Assembly: GCF_000762875.2 (NCBI RefSeq) | Contig: NZ_JRMP02000006.1 | Location: 62,001 to 126,000, forward strand | DNA length: 64,000 nt | From: Helicobacter saguini | GTDB taxonomy: Bacteria; Campylobacterota; Campylobacteria; Campylobacterales; Helicobacteraceae | Direction of reading: 5' to 3' | Shown: positions 26,067-35,143 of the stretch, in pieces | How positions within the stretch are numbered: position 1 is the first letter of the stretch | Layout: each line of letters opens with the position of its first letter | Notes under the pieces: generated by a model | The model's input: the letters and a program-made list of their open reading frames with translations, nothing else | Told to the model about the DNA's origin: nothing | The model's database searches: none | Position numbers and translations under genes: made by a program

Positions 26067-27365
26067 ATGCGTATAGTAAAAGATATATTTGGCAATGATA
26101 TACATTTAGATTCTGAAGGGAATATAATTTTTAAAGATTATGTATATGATATAAAGACAATGTTTCGCGATGAGATAAAAAAACTTCCGGTAGAAGATAA
26201 GAAACTTTTAAAAGAAAATGCTTATATATCAACAAGATTACTTAATGAAACAAACGATATTATTCGTAACTCCCCTTACGCACATTATCAACCTATATAT
26301 TTAGACCCAACGCAAACAACAGGGCAAAGTTCTACATTTAATACATTTAAATCATGGCAAGATTTATACCTAAAAGACCCTATAAAAAAAGCAATAGCTC
26401 CATGGACTAAAAAAGAAAAAGCCTACTTTGAATCTTTAAAAACAAGAATGCAAAGATATAAATATTTAGTAATAAGAAGTGGCTTAAGAAGTAGCGTAAT
26501 AGATATACCATTTGACGCAATAGGTGCTGTAGATGAAGATGGTAATATAATAAATAGAGATTATGAAGACTTATATCGCATTGTTGATAAAAAGAAAAAT
26601 ACAATGAGATCATACTTGCATGGGCAAGAGTGGGGTATAGCAGCTGGAATTTTAGGGAGAGCTGAATATTTTGCAAGAGATAATTGTGGTTTTACATCAA
26701 GATATATACAAGAAGCTATATTAGGATTGCAAATAAACCCATGGGAATTAACCAAAGGTAACAACATTATGATATTTGGAAAAAACATTATAGGTGAAAC
26801 AGAATTAGGATTCAAATATAATCCATTAAAAAAACAACAAGTAAAAGCATTAGTTAACAAAATAAAACCTGATAAATTTGGGATGTTACCATATATAGAT
26901 GAAATAATCGGAGCAGATTGGATACTAGATTTTAGTAAATATGATGCTTATAATGATATATTACCAGAAATTGATGATTATATTTATGAAGGAAAGTTAC
27001 TAGACCCAAGAGATTCTAAAGCCACGCAAGAAACGCGAAAAGAATTTATGAAAATATCAAATTTTTTAATACAAAGACGAAGAGAGACCGCAGCACTAGA
27101 TTTACCAGATATACCAACTCTTGAAGACCCACAATTAGAATATGATATATTAGTTTTATACGCTAATGTTTTAGCAGTAACTCCACCACAAGGCTATCCA
27201 AACGCTCCACTATACTACACGCCAGAATCTTTAGAAGAATTATATAAAAGTGGAAAACTAGATAAAAAACTAGACCCTAGAATCCCAGCAATATATAGAG
27301 AATCTTTTCCGCAATATTTAAGAGATGAAATAGAAGCTTACGCCAAAAAACATAAAATTAAATAA
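26067..27365 (+). CDS. Protein of unknown function, third of a three-gene block
   Basis: Unrecognised 432-residue protein starting MRIVKDIFGNDIHLDSEGN, with a strong AAAAGGAG ribosome-binding site. No signal peptide or membrane helix. It is more polar and Pro/Tyr-rich than the two preceding proteins, with segments such as PYAHYQPIYLDPTQTTGQSS and PPQGYPNAPLYYTPES. The regular polar composition would fit a structural or secreted partner, but no family is recognised. It closes the block; the next gene, kdsD, has ordinary Helicobacter composition and starts 53 bases later. Confidence 0.65.
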   Translation: MRIVKDIFGNDIHLDSEGNIIFKDYVYDIKTMFRDEIKKLPVEDKKLLKENAYISTRLLNETNDIIRNSPYAHYQPIYLDPTQTTGQSSTFNTFKSWQDLYLKDPIKKAIAPWTKKEKAYFESLKTRMQRYKYLVIRSGLRSSVIDIPFDAIGAVDEDGNIINRDYEDLYRIVDKKKNTMRSYLHGQEWGIAAGILGRAEYFARDNCGFTSRYIQEAILGLQINPWELTKGNNIMIFGKNIIGETELGFKYNPLKKQQVKALVNKIKPDKFGMLPYIDEIIGADWILDFSKYDAYNDILPEIDDYIYEGKLLDPRDSKATQETRKEFMKISNFLIQRRRETAALDLPDIPTLEDPQLEYDILVLYANVLAVTPPQGYPNAPLYYTPESLEELYKSGKLDKKLDPRIPAIYRESFPQYLRDEIEAYAKKHKIK

Positions 27366-27418
27366 ATATTTTAGTTTATGATAAAATTTTATGTTTAAAT
27401 TTTTTTTAGGAAAGTTTA

Positions 27419-28510
27419 ATGATGGATTTTAGACAAATTTTTATGGATACTTTAAAGCAAGAAGCGTTAGCTTTGAGCGAGTATGACGGCGATTTGGGCG
27501 ATTTAGATTCTATAATTAAGCTAATTTTAAGCTTAAAAGGCAAGCTAGCGATTGTTGGTATCGGCAAGAGTGGGCTTATCGCGCAAAAAATTGCCGCCAC
27601 GCTAAGCAGCACCGGCACTCCTAGTTTTTTTTTACACCCGAGTGAAGCGATGCACGGCGATTTGGGCGTGCTGCAGGATAGCGACTGCGTTTTGGCGATT
27701 AGTTATAGTGGGGAGAGTGCTGAAATCGTGGAGATTTTGCCGCATATCCGCCGCTTTGGGCTGAAAATCATTACGATGTCGCGTAGTCGCACTAGCAAAA
27801 TGTCCGCTTTGGGCGACTTTTTTTTGCCTATTGAGATTAAAAAAGAGGCGTGTCCGCTTAACACCGCGCCGACTACTTCGACTACTTTGAGCCTTGCGAT
27901 GGGCGATGCGTTGGCGGTTTGTCTTATGAATGCGCGGCACTTTACAAAGGGCGATTTTGCCGCGTTTCATCCTGGTGGCTCGCTTGGGCGTGAGCTGTTT
28001 GTGAAGGTCGCTGATTTAATGCAAAGGAGCGATTTACCGCTATTAAATGTAGGCGTGAGTTTGAAAGATGCTATTTTTGTGATGAGTAAGGGGCGGTTGG
28101 GGAATGCGTTTTTTATAGAAGATTCTATAGAAGATTCTGGGGCAAAAAATTCTAAAAATGCTAATGTTATAGAATCTAAAGTTACAAAATCTAGTAAAAA
28201 ATCTAAAAAAGATTCTAAAGATTTAGATTCTAAAGCGATAAAAAATTTTGGCAAACTTTTAGGCGTTTTAAGCGATGGCGACTTGCGACGTGCGATGTGT
28301 GATAGCGACTTTAGCTTAGAATCTAGCGCGTTTAACTACGCCACAAAAAAGCCAAAAATGATTGAAGATTCTAATATGCTCGCCATTGACGCGCTAAAAA
28401 TTATGAAAGATTCTAAGATTCAAATCCTGCCCATTGTGGATAAAAATAAAAACTTGCAAGGCGTGATACACTTGCATACGCTTATCCAAGCAGGTTTTAA
28501 AACGGATTAG
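27419..28510 (+). CDS. kdsD: D-arabinose-5-phosphate isomerase (KdsD/KpsF)
   Basis: Converts ribulose-5-phosphate to arabinose-5-phosphate, the first step toward KDO of lipopolysaccharide. The N-terminal SIS domain contains VGIGKSGLIAQKIAATLSST and HPSEAMHGDLGVL. A serine-rich loop AISYSGESAEIVEI and HPGGSLGRELF are also present. Two CBS domains follow. The first CBS domain is split by about 50 residues of DSIEDSGAKNSK... type sequence (28111-28230) encoded by the dispersed GATTCT word, so the protein is longer (363) than usual (about 325). Two ATGs in tandem (27419, 27422) are possible starts; AGGAAAG lies just upstream. Confidence 0.92.
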   Translation: MMDFRQIFMDTLKQEALALSEYDGDLGDLDSIIKLILSLKGKLAIVGIGKSGLIAQKIAATLSSTGTPSFFLHPSEAMHGDLGVLQDSDCVLAISYSGESAEIVEILPHIRRFGLKIITMSRSRTSKMSALGDFFLPIEIKKEACPLNTAPTTSTTLSLAMGDALAVCLMNARHFTKGDFAAFHPGGSLGRELFVKVADLMQRSDLPLLNVGVSLKDAIFVMSKGRLGNAFFIEDSIEDSGAKNSKNANVIESKVTKSSKKSKKDSKDLDSKAIKNFGKLLGVLSDGDLRRAMCDSDFSLESSAFNYATKKPKMIEDSNMLAIDALKIMKDSKIQILPIVDKNKNLQGVIHLHTLIQAGFKTD

Positions 28511-28604
28511 ATTCTATAGAAACTATGTATAAATCTATATTTCATAATACAATCATACATTTTAAACATTTGTGGGTAAAGATAGAAACTTAATTAATAG
28601 AAGC

Positions 28605-28610
28605 TATAAT
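28605..28610 (+). promoter_or_regulatory. Probable -10 element of aguB
   Basis: A perfect TATAAT hexamer 42 bases before the chosen aguB start, without an obvious -35. The gap 28511-28651 holds nothing else that I can identify. Confidence 0.45.
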
Positions 28611-28651
28611 GATACTAAGGACTTAGTTTTAAAATGTAAAAGGTGGCAAAT

Positions 28652-29731
28652 ATGAAAAAAGATTCTAAAAAAATAAAAGTGGCGTTAATCCAGCAAAGTT
28701 ATGTTTTTGATGAGCTAAAAAAGATTTTAAAAAATAAAACTATAGAATCTAAAAAGTTACAAAATTCGCAAGGTTTAAGCTTAGAATCTTGGCAATTTGA
28801 GCTAAGTGAAAAAATGAAAGAAAAAACTAAAAAGTGCATTAAAAAAGCGGCTAAAAATGCGGATTTAGTGCTGCTGCAAGAGCTTCACACAATGCAGTAT
28901 TTTTGTCAAAGTGAGAATACGAAGTATTTTGAGTTTGCGCGTGACTTTGAATCTAACATTAAATTTTTCTCTAAAATCGCCCGTGAGTGCGGCGTGGTGA
29001 TGGTTACTTCGCTATTTGAGGAACGTGCTGCTGGGCTTTATCACAACACGGCTGTGGTCTTTGAGCGTGATGGCAAAATCGCTGGAAAATACCGCAAAAT
29101 GCACATTCCAGACGACCCGCAGTTTTATGAAAAGTTTTATTTTACGCCCGGTGACTTGGGCTTTCGCCCCATTGAGACGAGTGTTGGGCGGCTTGGTGTG
29201 CTTATTTGCTGGGACCAGTGGTTTCCTGAGGCGGCGCGCCTTATGAGTATGGCGGGGGCTGATTTGCTCATTTTCCCTACGGCGATTGGCTGGTTTGACG
29301 CGGATTCTACGCTTGAAAAAACGCGACAACTTGAGGCGTGGCAGACTATTCAGCGAAGCCACGCCGTGGCAAATGGCATCCCTGTGGCAAGTATCAATCG
29401 CGTGGGCTTTGAGCCGAATTTAGATTCTATAAATATCGCGGATTTTGTGGAATCTAGTTGTTTGGATTCTATAGAATCTAAGTCACAAGATTCTAAAGAT
29501 TCTAAGGGTGCAAAAAATGCCGATATACAGGGCATTCGCTTTTTTGGAAATAGCTTTATTTGTGGCGCTCAAGGCGAGATTTTAGCACAAGCTAGTAGCG
29601 ATAAAGATGAGATTATATACGCTGAAATCGATAAAAATCGCACAAAAGAAGTCCGCGACATCTGGCCCTTTTTACGCGACCGCCGCATAGACTTTTATGC
29701 GCCCTTAACCAAACGCCATTTAAGTGAGTGA
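28652..29731 (+). CDS. aguB: N-carbamoylputrescine amidohydrolase (nitrilase superfamily)
   Basis: Hydrolyses N-carbamoylputrescine to putrescine in the agmatine route of polyamine synthesis. The Glu-Lys-Cys catalytic triad is visible in LLQELHTMQYFCQ, KYRKMHIPDDPQFYEKFYF and VLICWDQWFPEAARLM. I chose ATG 28652, six bases after AAAGGTGG; an in-frame GTG at 28643 falls within that ribosome-binding site. About 45 residues near 255-300 (DSINIADFVESSCLDSIESK and following) are an extra low-complexity insertion before the final strand IRFFGNSFICGAQGE. An early KNKTIESKKLQ stretch is also atypical. It is translationally close to rsmH (13 bases). Confidence 0.88.
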   Translation: MKKDSKKIKVALIQQSYVFDELKKILKNKTIESKKLQNSQGLSLESWQFELSEKMKEKTKKCIKKAAKNADLVLLQELHTMQYFCQSENTKYFEFARDFESNIKFFSKIARECGVVMVTSLFEERAAGLYHNTAVVFERDGKIAGKYRKMHIPDDPQFYEKFYFTPGDLGFRPIETSVGRLGVLICWDQWFPEAARLMSMAGADLLIFPTAIGWFDADSTLEKTRQLEAWQTIQRSHAVANGIPVASINRVGFEPNLDSINIADFVESSCLDSIESKSQDSKDSKGAKNADIQGIRFFGNSFICGAQGEILAQASSDKDEIIYAEIDKNRTKEVRDIWPFLRDRRIDFYAPLTKRHLSE

Positions 29732-29744
29732 AATAAGGAAATAA

Positions 29745-30803
29745 ATGATAAAAGATTCTAACTCGCCACATATCCCTGTGCTTTTAAATGAAGTATTAGA
29801 AACTTTTAATAGAATCTTAAATTCTAAAAATCCTAACTTTTTGGGGGATAAAGTTATAGAATCTAATAATCAATTTCCACTTATAATTGACTGCACTCTA
29901 GGCTATGGTGGGCATTCACGCAAGCTTTTACAAAGCTATCCGCGACTTAAGATTATCGGTATTGACAGGGACTTAGATTCCATAAAATATAATGAAAATT
30001 TGTGCGATGAGTTTAATGATAGAATCTATATTGTTAAGGGGGCGTTTGGTGAGATGTTACCGCTTATTTTAAATGAATTTTTACGCCCAAAAAGTTCTAA
30101 TATTTCTAATATTATAGAATCTAGCTTTTTAGAAAATGTGAAATTAGTTGGAATCTTGGCTGATATAGGCGTTAGTTCGCTTCAGTTTGATAATATAAAT
30201 CGTGGCTTTAGTTTTAATTCAATTGCCCTTGATATGCGAATGGATGTTTCGCAAAATTTGAGTGCAAATGAGATTCTAAACACTTATAATCGTTTGGAGT
30301 TAGAGAAAATTTTTAGTGAATATGGTGAAATAAAAGAGTATAAAAAGTTAGTAAATTTGATACTTTTGGAGCGTGAGAATCTTAGAAAAAATTCTAAAAA
30401 TCCTAATTTTTCAAGTGAAATATTACACGCAATCGCGCTAAAATTAAATCACAAAAAAAGTATCCACCCACTAACACTAATCTATCAAGCCCTGCGAATC
30501 GCCGTAAATGACGAGCTAGGCGAACTAAAAAGGCTACTAAAGGCTTGTGAAAATCTTGCAAATTGCCTACTTTGCGTCATTTCCTTTCATTCACTAGAAG
30601 ATAGAATCATAAAAGAAACCTTTAAAATCTGGGCTAAAAACTGCGTGTGCGACGAGAATGTAATGAAGTGCGAATGCGGAAATAACCACGCAAAAGGGCA
30701 GATTCTATACAAAAAGCCATTAGTAGCAAGTGCAAGTGAAATAAAATCAAACCCACGCTCTAGAAGTGCTAAACTACGAGCTTTTTATTTTTTTAAGGAT
30801 TAA
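29745..30803 (+). CDS. rsmH: 16S rRNA (cytosine-1402 N4) methyltransferase
   Basis: Methylates C1402 in the ribosomal P site with SAM. Signature IPVLLNEVLETF, motif I IIDCTLGYGGHSRKLL, GIDRDLDSI and the later GILADIGVSSLQFD and RGFSFNSIALDMRMD. The end has ISFHSLEDRIIKETF and NPRSRSAKLRAF. Length 352 is slightly over the family norm (about 310) owing to short insertions such as KSSNISNIIESSFLE. It overlaps nothing and ends 10 bases before the convergent murC stop. Gene order beside murC is not the canonical dcw cluster but is common in Helicobacter-type dispersed division genes. Confidence 0.95.
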   Translation: MIKDSNSPHIPVLLNEVLETFNRILNSKNPNFLGDKVIESNNQFPLIIDCTLGYGGHSRKLLQSYPRLKIIGIDRDLDSIKYNENLCDEFNDRIYIVKGAFGEMLPLILNEFLRPKSSNISNIIESSFLENVKLVGILADIGVSSLQFDNINRGFSFNSIALDMRMDVSQNLSANEILNTYNRLELEKIFSEYGEIKEYKKLVNLILLERENLRKNSKNPNFSSEILHAIALKLNHKKSIHPLTLIYQALRIAVNDELGELKRLLKACENLANCLLCVISFHSLEDRIIKETFKIWAKNCVCDENVMKCECGNNHAKGQILYKKPLVASASEIKSNPRSRSAKLRAFYFFKD

Positions 30804-30813
30804 CATATATTCT

Positions 30814-32349
30814 TTATTTTTCGCCGCGGAGTTGGTAGGTAATATCGCCTGCGCCAAGTCCTAAAATAATGCCAAAATCTAGAATCTTAATTAGCTTATC
30901 ATTAGAATCTAGCAGGTGCAAACTCGCCCCTTTCTTAGAATCCACGCGTTTCACACGCACCGCAAAAATAGGATTATACGCCTTAAAAAGCTTGGCAAAA
31001 TCAAAGTCGATTTTCTCCTCACCAGCCGCCCACACAGGCAAAATAACAAGCTCATCACAGCCCACAAAACACGCGCAAAACGCATCCAAATTATCACGCA
31101 AACGCGAGTATTTATGCGGCTGAAAAATCGCAGTGATTTTTATAGAATCTTGCGACTTATTCAAATGTTTTTTGAAAGTAGATTCTGTAGAATCTAAACT
31201 TTCAAATTCCCTAACTTTTTCCTTAAAAAGTAAGTCTGCATAAATCTTAGCCGCACTCAAAGTCGCACGAATTTCTGTTGGATGATGTGCGTAATCATCG
31301 ATAATGCAAGGGCTTTTAGAATCTAAATCACACAAAATATCAAATCGCTTCTTAATACCTTTAAAATTTAGAATATTTTTGCGAATAGATTCTATATTTT
31401 GAAACTCTAACGCACTCAAAATCGCAATTCCTGCATTTTGTGCGTTATGCTCACCTATCCCAAAAATCTTAAATTCACCAAAATCTCTAAAGCTAAACGC
31501 AGTATATGGCTTAGAATCTTGCAATGTATAGTGGATATTTTTTATATCATTTTTTGGATTAAAAGTATCAATTTTAGTAAGTCTAGATTCTATAACATTA
31601 TTATTTTCGCTACTTTCAACAGAATCTAAAGCGACATTAGAATCTAAACTAACTTTAGAATCTAAATAAGGCATTTCTTTAATCAAACGTTTATAAAGCT
31701 CCAAAACCACCGGACAGCCCACATTCAAAACAGCCACCTTAGCAAGTTTTATAAACTCCAAATACGCGTTTTTAAGCGCATTAAAATCACCCCCATAGCT
31801 CTCCAGATGCTCGGCTTCAGCGTTAAGCACGATACTTTTGTAAGGATTTGAGTTTAGAAAGCTTTTGTCGCTCTCATCGGCTTCAAAAATTAGCAATTTA
31901 TCCTTTGAAACGCGCACATTGCTATTAAACTCCTTGCTAATCGCGCCAATAATCGCGCCAGCTTTAGGCAAAATCGCGCTCAAAATCGCACTCGTGCTAG
32001 ACTTGCCATGCGCAGCGCAAATGCTAAGCACCTGCCGCTCTTTTAGCAGCTCCAAAAGTGCGTCCTTACGCGAAAAGATTTTTTTATTTTGGCGTTTAGA
32101 TTCCATAATTTCGATGTTAGAATCCTTAATAATCGCGGAGTGGATAATCAAATCCTTGCCATTTATCGCGCCGCTATCATGCGGGATATTTATCGTGATT
32201 CCTTCACTACGCAAACCCTTTGTAATGCTAGTTTCCGCAATGTCAGAGCCACTTACAATCGCACCTTGCGCCTTAAGAAATCGCGCCAAACCACTCACGC
32301 CAATGCCGCCAATACCGATAAAATGCACCTTTAAATTTTTAAAAAACAT
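30814..32349 (-). CDS. murC: UDP-N-acetylmuramate--L-alanine ligase
   Basis: Adds L-alanine to UDP-MurNAc in peptidoglycan synthesis. The N-terminal Rossmann motif HFIGIGGIGVSGLARFL starts at about residue 9, the ATP-binding AAHGKSSTSAILSAI at about 113, and DYAHHPTEIRATLSA and FQPHKYSRLRDNLDAF are further on. At 511 residues it is longer than usual (about 450). The excess is in low-complexity inserts, e.g. LDSKVSLDSNVALDSVESS near 225-245 and FESLDSTESTFKKHLNKSQD near 375, both written by the dispersed word. Essential gene, so these inserts must be tolerated. It is convergent with rsmH. Confidence 0.95.
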   Translation of the reverse strand: MFFKNLKVHFIGIGGIGVSGLARFLKAQGAIVSGSDIAETSITKGLRSEGITINIPHDSGAINGKDLIIHSAIIKDSNIEIMESKRQNKKIFSRKDALLELLKERQVLSICAAHGKSSTSAILSAILPKAGAIIGAISKEFNSNVRVSKDKLLIFEADESDKSFLNSNPYKSIVLNAEAEHLESYGGDFNALKNAYLEFIKLAKVAVLNVGCPVVLELYKRLIKEMPYLDSKVSLDSNVALDSVESSENNNVIESRLTKIDTFNPKNDIKNIHYTLQDSKPYTAFSFRDFGEFKIFGIGEHNAQNAGIAILSALEFQNIESIRKNILNFKGIKKRFDILCDLDSKSPCIIDDYAHHPTEIRATLSAAKIYADLLFKEKVREFESLDSTESTFKKHLNKSQDSIKITAIFQPHKYSRLRDNLDAFCACFVGCDELVILPVWAAGEEKIDFDFAKLFKAYNPIFAVRVKRVDSKKGASLHLLDSNDKLIKILDFGIILGLGAGDITYQLRGEK

Positions 32350-32403
32350 AAATTTTTGACCTTTAAACTAAAAAAATGTAATTTTTTATTTTTAAAATTA
32401 ATC

Positions 32404-33738
32404 CTACTTCCCCTTTATAAGGGCGTAGATTTGATATGTAAAAATGCACAAAACCATTAGCGGGGCGAGATATTTAATAGCAAAAAGCCAGAATCTAAAC
32501 ATACCTTCGCTAAAATAATCACGCGTCCATTCACGCAAATGCTCCCGCTTTATCGCATATCCTACAAACACAGCAGATAAAATCCCGCCAAAAGTCATCA
32601 AAATATTCGCACTAATCCAGTCAGCCCACTCAAATAGGCTCTTACCGCCAAACTGCAGGGCATTCTCATTTAGCGAGACAATCAAAACACAGCCGACCAC
32701 AAACACCACAAAGCCCACGCTATAAGTCAAAACACCGCGACTTTTCCCCGTTTTGTCAAGCAGCCACTTTATGCTAGGCTCTAAAAGCGAAATCGTGCTA
32801 GAAATCCCAGCAAACGCCAGCCCAACCATAAACAAAATGCAAACAATGCTCCCAAAAAAGCCCATCTGTGCGAACATCACAGGCAGTGTGATAAAGACTA
32901 GCCCTGTGCCTTCGGCGACATCGCCCTTGTATTCAAAGACGAATGTGAAAATGGTTAGCCCGGCAATTAGCGAGATTATTATGCCTGGGATTACGACCCA
33001 AAGGGCTGCGTGGAATAGATTTTGCTTAGATTCAGTAAAAGCGGCGTAAGTTATGACTATGCCGATACCCAAAGATAGCGAGAAAAAAACCTGCCCCATA
33101 GAATCTATTAGCGTTTGTGCGGTGACTTTGCTGAAATCAGGAGCAAACATAAATTTTACAGAATCTACAAAATGCTCCATGCTCATCGCGTAAAATAAAA
33201 GCCCTAAAAACACGATAAAAAGCATAGGCATTAAGATAAAATTAAGCTTTTCAATGCCGTCTTTCACGCCCTTTGCGACAAAATATGCGGTCAAAAATAC
33301 GACTACAAAAAGGCTAATGATTTGGGCTAAAATATTTTCTTTTAACTGCGAAAAAAGTAGCTTAGAATCTTGCATATTTGTCGGTAAATCAGTGCTTATC
33401 ACGCCCAAGTAATACACAACCCAGCCTAGCACAACGCAGTAAAATGTTAGAATCAAAGGTCCCCCAACGATGCAAAAGCCCACGTAGTGCCACTTTTTGT
33501 GCTTGCTTTCATCTAAGGCGGCAAAGGCGTCTTGCGCGTTTGTTTTGGTGCGATTGCCTATTAGCATTTCAGCAACTAGCATTGAAATGCCCACGCCAAA
33601 GGAGATTAGCAAAAATATAGCGATGAAAACGCTGCCGCCATTTAGCCCAGCCATCGTAGGAAATCGCCAGATATGCCCTAGCCCTATGGAGCTGCCAAGC
33701 GTCGCCATTATAAAGCCTAGTTTGGAGAAGTTTGTCAT
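32404..33738 (-). CDS. Sodium-dependent amino acid transporter, SNF/NSS family
   Basis: LeuT-fold Na+ symporter with 11-12 membrane helices, 444 residues. The first helix carries the unwound Na+/substrate site LGSSIGLGHIWRFPTMAGLNGG (residues about 14-35). Other family marks are GIVITYAAFTESKQN and GLAFAGISSTISLLEPSIKW. H. pylori has two such genes (HP0497/HP0498). The substrate, probably an amino acid, is not determined. The C-terminus is a short helix plus IYALIKGK. It lies 55 bases upstream of murC's start on the same strand and is divergent from ndk; the 188-base gap must hold both promoters. Confidence 0.92.
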   Translation of the reverse strand: MTNFSKLGFIMATLGSSIGLGHIWRFPTMAGLNGGSVFIAIFLLISFGVGISMLVAEMLIGNRTKTNAQDAFAALDESKHKKWHYVGFCIVGGPLILTFYCVVLGWVVYYLGVISTDLPTNMQDSKLLFSQLKENILAQIISLFVVVFLTAYFVAKGVKDGIEKLNFILMPMLFIVFLGLLFYAMSMEHFVDSVKFMFAPDFSKVTAQTLIDSMGQVFFSLSLGIGIVITYAAFTESKQNLFHAALWVVIPGIIISLIAGLTIFTFVFEYKGDVAEGTGLVFITLPVMFAQMGFFGSIVCILFMVGLAFAGISSTISLLEPSIKWLLDKTGKSRGVLTYSVGFVVFVVGCVLIVSLNENALQFGGKSLFEWADWISANILMTFGGILSAVFVGYAIKREHLREWTRDYFSEGMFRFWLFAIKYLAPLMVLCIFTYQIYALIKGK

Positions 33739-33926
33739 TTGTTGTCCAAAAGTTTTAATTTTGCGTGTAATTATATTTGATAAAATTGAAGATTCTATAA
33801 AATTTAGAATTTTTTGTTGATTTTTCTTGCTTTTTTGTGTAAAATAGCGGTTTTTTTAATGTTTGTTTATGGAATCTTAGTTTTGTTGCAAAAGTTAGGA
33901 TTTTCATAACTTTTAAAGGGGAAAAT

Positions 33927-34340
33927 ATGGAGCAAACTCTATCGATTATTAAGCCTGATGCGGTAAAAAAGGGCGTTATAGGTAAGATTATATCGCGATT
34001 TGAGGATAATGGACTACGCATTGCCGCGGCAAAAAAGGTGCAGCTTAGTAAAAAGGAAGCACAAGAATTTTACGCCGTGCATAAGGAGCGTCCGTTTTTT
34101 AAGGACTTGGTTGAGTTTATGATTAGCGGTCCTGTGGTCGTTATGGTGCTTGAGGGCAGGGGCGCGGTAGCAAAAAATCGCGAACTTATGGGTGCGACAA
34201 ATCCAAAGGAAGCAGCAAAAGGCACGATAAGAGCGGACTTTGCAGATAGCATTGATGCAAATGCGGTGCATGGCAGTGATTCTAAGGAGAATGCGGCAAA
34301 TGAAATCGCATTCTTTTTTGCTAAGAGTAAGATTTATTAG
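33927..34340 (+). CDS. ndk: Nucleoside diphosphate kinase
   Basis: Transfers the gamma-phosphate of ATP to nucleoside diphosphates through a phosphohistidine. [20 protein letters not shown] opens the protein. The active-site histidine is His115 in [15 protein letters not shown], and [17 protein letters not shown] and [13 protein letters not shown] match the family. Length 137 is normal. ATG 33927 follows AAAGGGGAAAAT, a good ribosome-binding site. A palindromic hairpin with a T run (34335-34362) lies just after the stop and is probably its terminator. Confidence 0.97.
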   Translation: MEQTLSIIKPDAVKKGVIGKIISRFEDNGLRIAAAKKVQLSKKEAQEFYAVHKERPFFKDLVEFMISGPVVVMVLEGRGAVAKNRELMGATNPKEAAKGTIRADFADSIDANAVHGSDSKENAANEIAFFFAKSKIY

Positions 34341-34362
34341 AATCTAGATTCTATAATTTTTT
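34335..34362 (+). terminator. Probable intrinsic terminator after ndk built on the palindromic word
   Basis: The palindrome TAGAATCTAGATTCTA (34338-34353), two of its bases overlapping the ndk stop, is followed by ATAATTTTTTG. An AT-rich hairpin plus a T6 run is the form expected of low-GC intrinsic terminators. Stem stability is modest. Confidence 0.55.
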
Positions 34363-34486
34363 GCTTTAAAAGTTATGGAATGTGTAGGTTTTAGATTCTA
34401 TAAGATTCTATAAGATTTTGCGAGAATCTTTAAAATTTTGCTTTTATATAGAATCTAGATTCTATAGAATCTAAAAGGTTGGAATT

Positions 34487-34972
34487 TTGCGGATAGAATT
34501 TAAGAAAATTACGCGAACGCCAAAGATTGTGGATATTACAAAAAGTGGCTGTGAGTTGGAAAATTTGCAAGATTTTAGTATAAAAAAAGATTCTAAAAAG
34601 TTGCAAAATTTGCAAGATTCTAATAAAGATTCTAACAAAAATCATAATTTTATAGAATCTCAAAACATAGAATCAACGCCAGAAAGCATAACCCTAAAAG
34701 GCGAACTAACAAGGCTAGATTCTAAATTAGTCAAATTTAGCGGCACTTTAAGCGGGAGTTTGAATCTAATTTGCGTTAAAAGTGGCGAAGAATTTAGCAA
34801 AAATATAACGCAGGATTTGGTTTTGTATTTTGCAGATGGTATCTACAAAATGCAAAGCCAAAGCGAGATTGACCTTGATGTCATCGAGTTTTTTGATGGC
34901 TTTATCGATATTGATTTTGTGCTAAATAGCGAGATTGAATCGATACGACTTGACTATAATATTAAGGAGTAG
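34487..34972 (+). CDS. DUF177 (YceD-like) protein
   Basis: A protein of 161 residues in the DUF177/YceD position directly upstream of rpmF, an arrangement kept across most bacteria; plant and bacterial DUF177 members have been linked to 23S rRNA accumulation. The C-terminal half fits (LSGSLNLICVKSGEEF, VIEFFDGFIDIDFVLNSEIE). The first Cys pair of the family is reduced here. Residues 35-70 are a KDSKKLQNLQDSNKDSNKNH low-complexity stretch from the dispersed word. The start is TTG 34487, seven bases after AAAGG. Three bases separate its stop from the rpmF start, so translation may be coupled. Confidence 0.75.
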   Translation: MRIEFKKITRTPKIVDITKSGCELENLQDFSIKKDSKKLQNLQDSNKDSNKNHNFIESQNIESTPESITLKGELTRLDSKLVKFSGTLSGSLNLICVKSGEEFSKNITQDLVLYFADGIYKMQSQSEIDLDVIEFFDGFIDIDFVLNSEIESIRLDYNIKE

Positions 34973-34975
34973 AAA

Positions 34976-35125
34976 ATGGCAGTTCCAAAGAGACGAGTAA
35001 GCAAGACTAGGGCGGCGAAAAGAAGGACGCATTATAAAATCGCGTTGGCAAAACCGATTAAAGATAAGGATGGCAGCTGGAAATTGCCGCATCACATTAA
35101 CAAATTTACGCAAAATTACAGCTAG
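34976..35125 (+). CDS. rpmF: 50S ribosomal protein L32
   Basis: Complete 49-residue gene: [20 protein letters not shown], then [20 protein letters not shown] and INKFTQNYS. The [11 protein letters not shown] start and basic composition are diagnostic. The zinc cysteines present in many L32 proteins are absent, as in other Helicobacter (zinc-independent form). AAGGAGT precedes ATG 34976. The DUF177-rpmF-plsX order is the conserved one, linking ribosome assembly to lipid synthesis. Confidence 0.96.
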   Translation: MAVPKRRVSKTRAAKRRTHYKIALAKPIKDKDGSWKLPHHINKFTQNYS

Positions 35126-35143
35126 ATTCTAAAGCGAAAAATT

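Noticed and set aside
27625-27633. T9 run within kdsD as a phase switch
   Set aside because: It encodes Phe-Phe-Leu in a conserved part of the SIS domain, and nine T is common by chance in this AT-rich genome.
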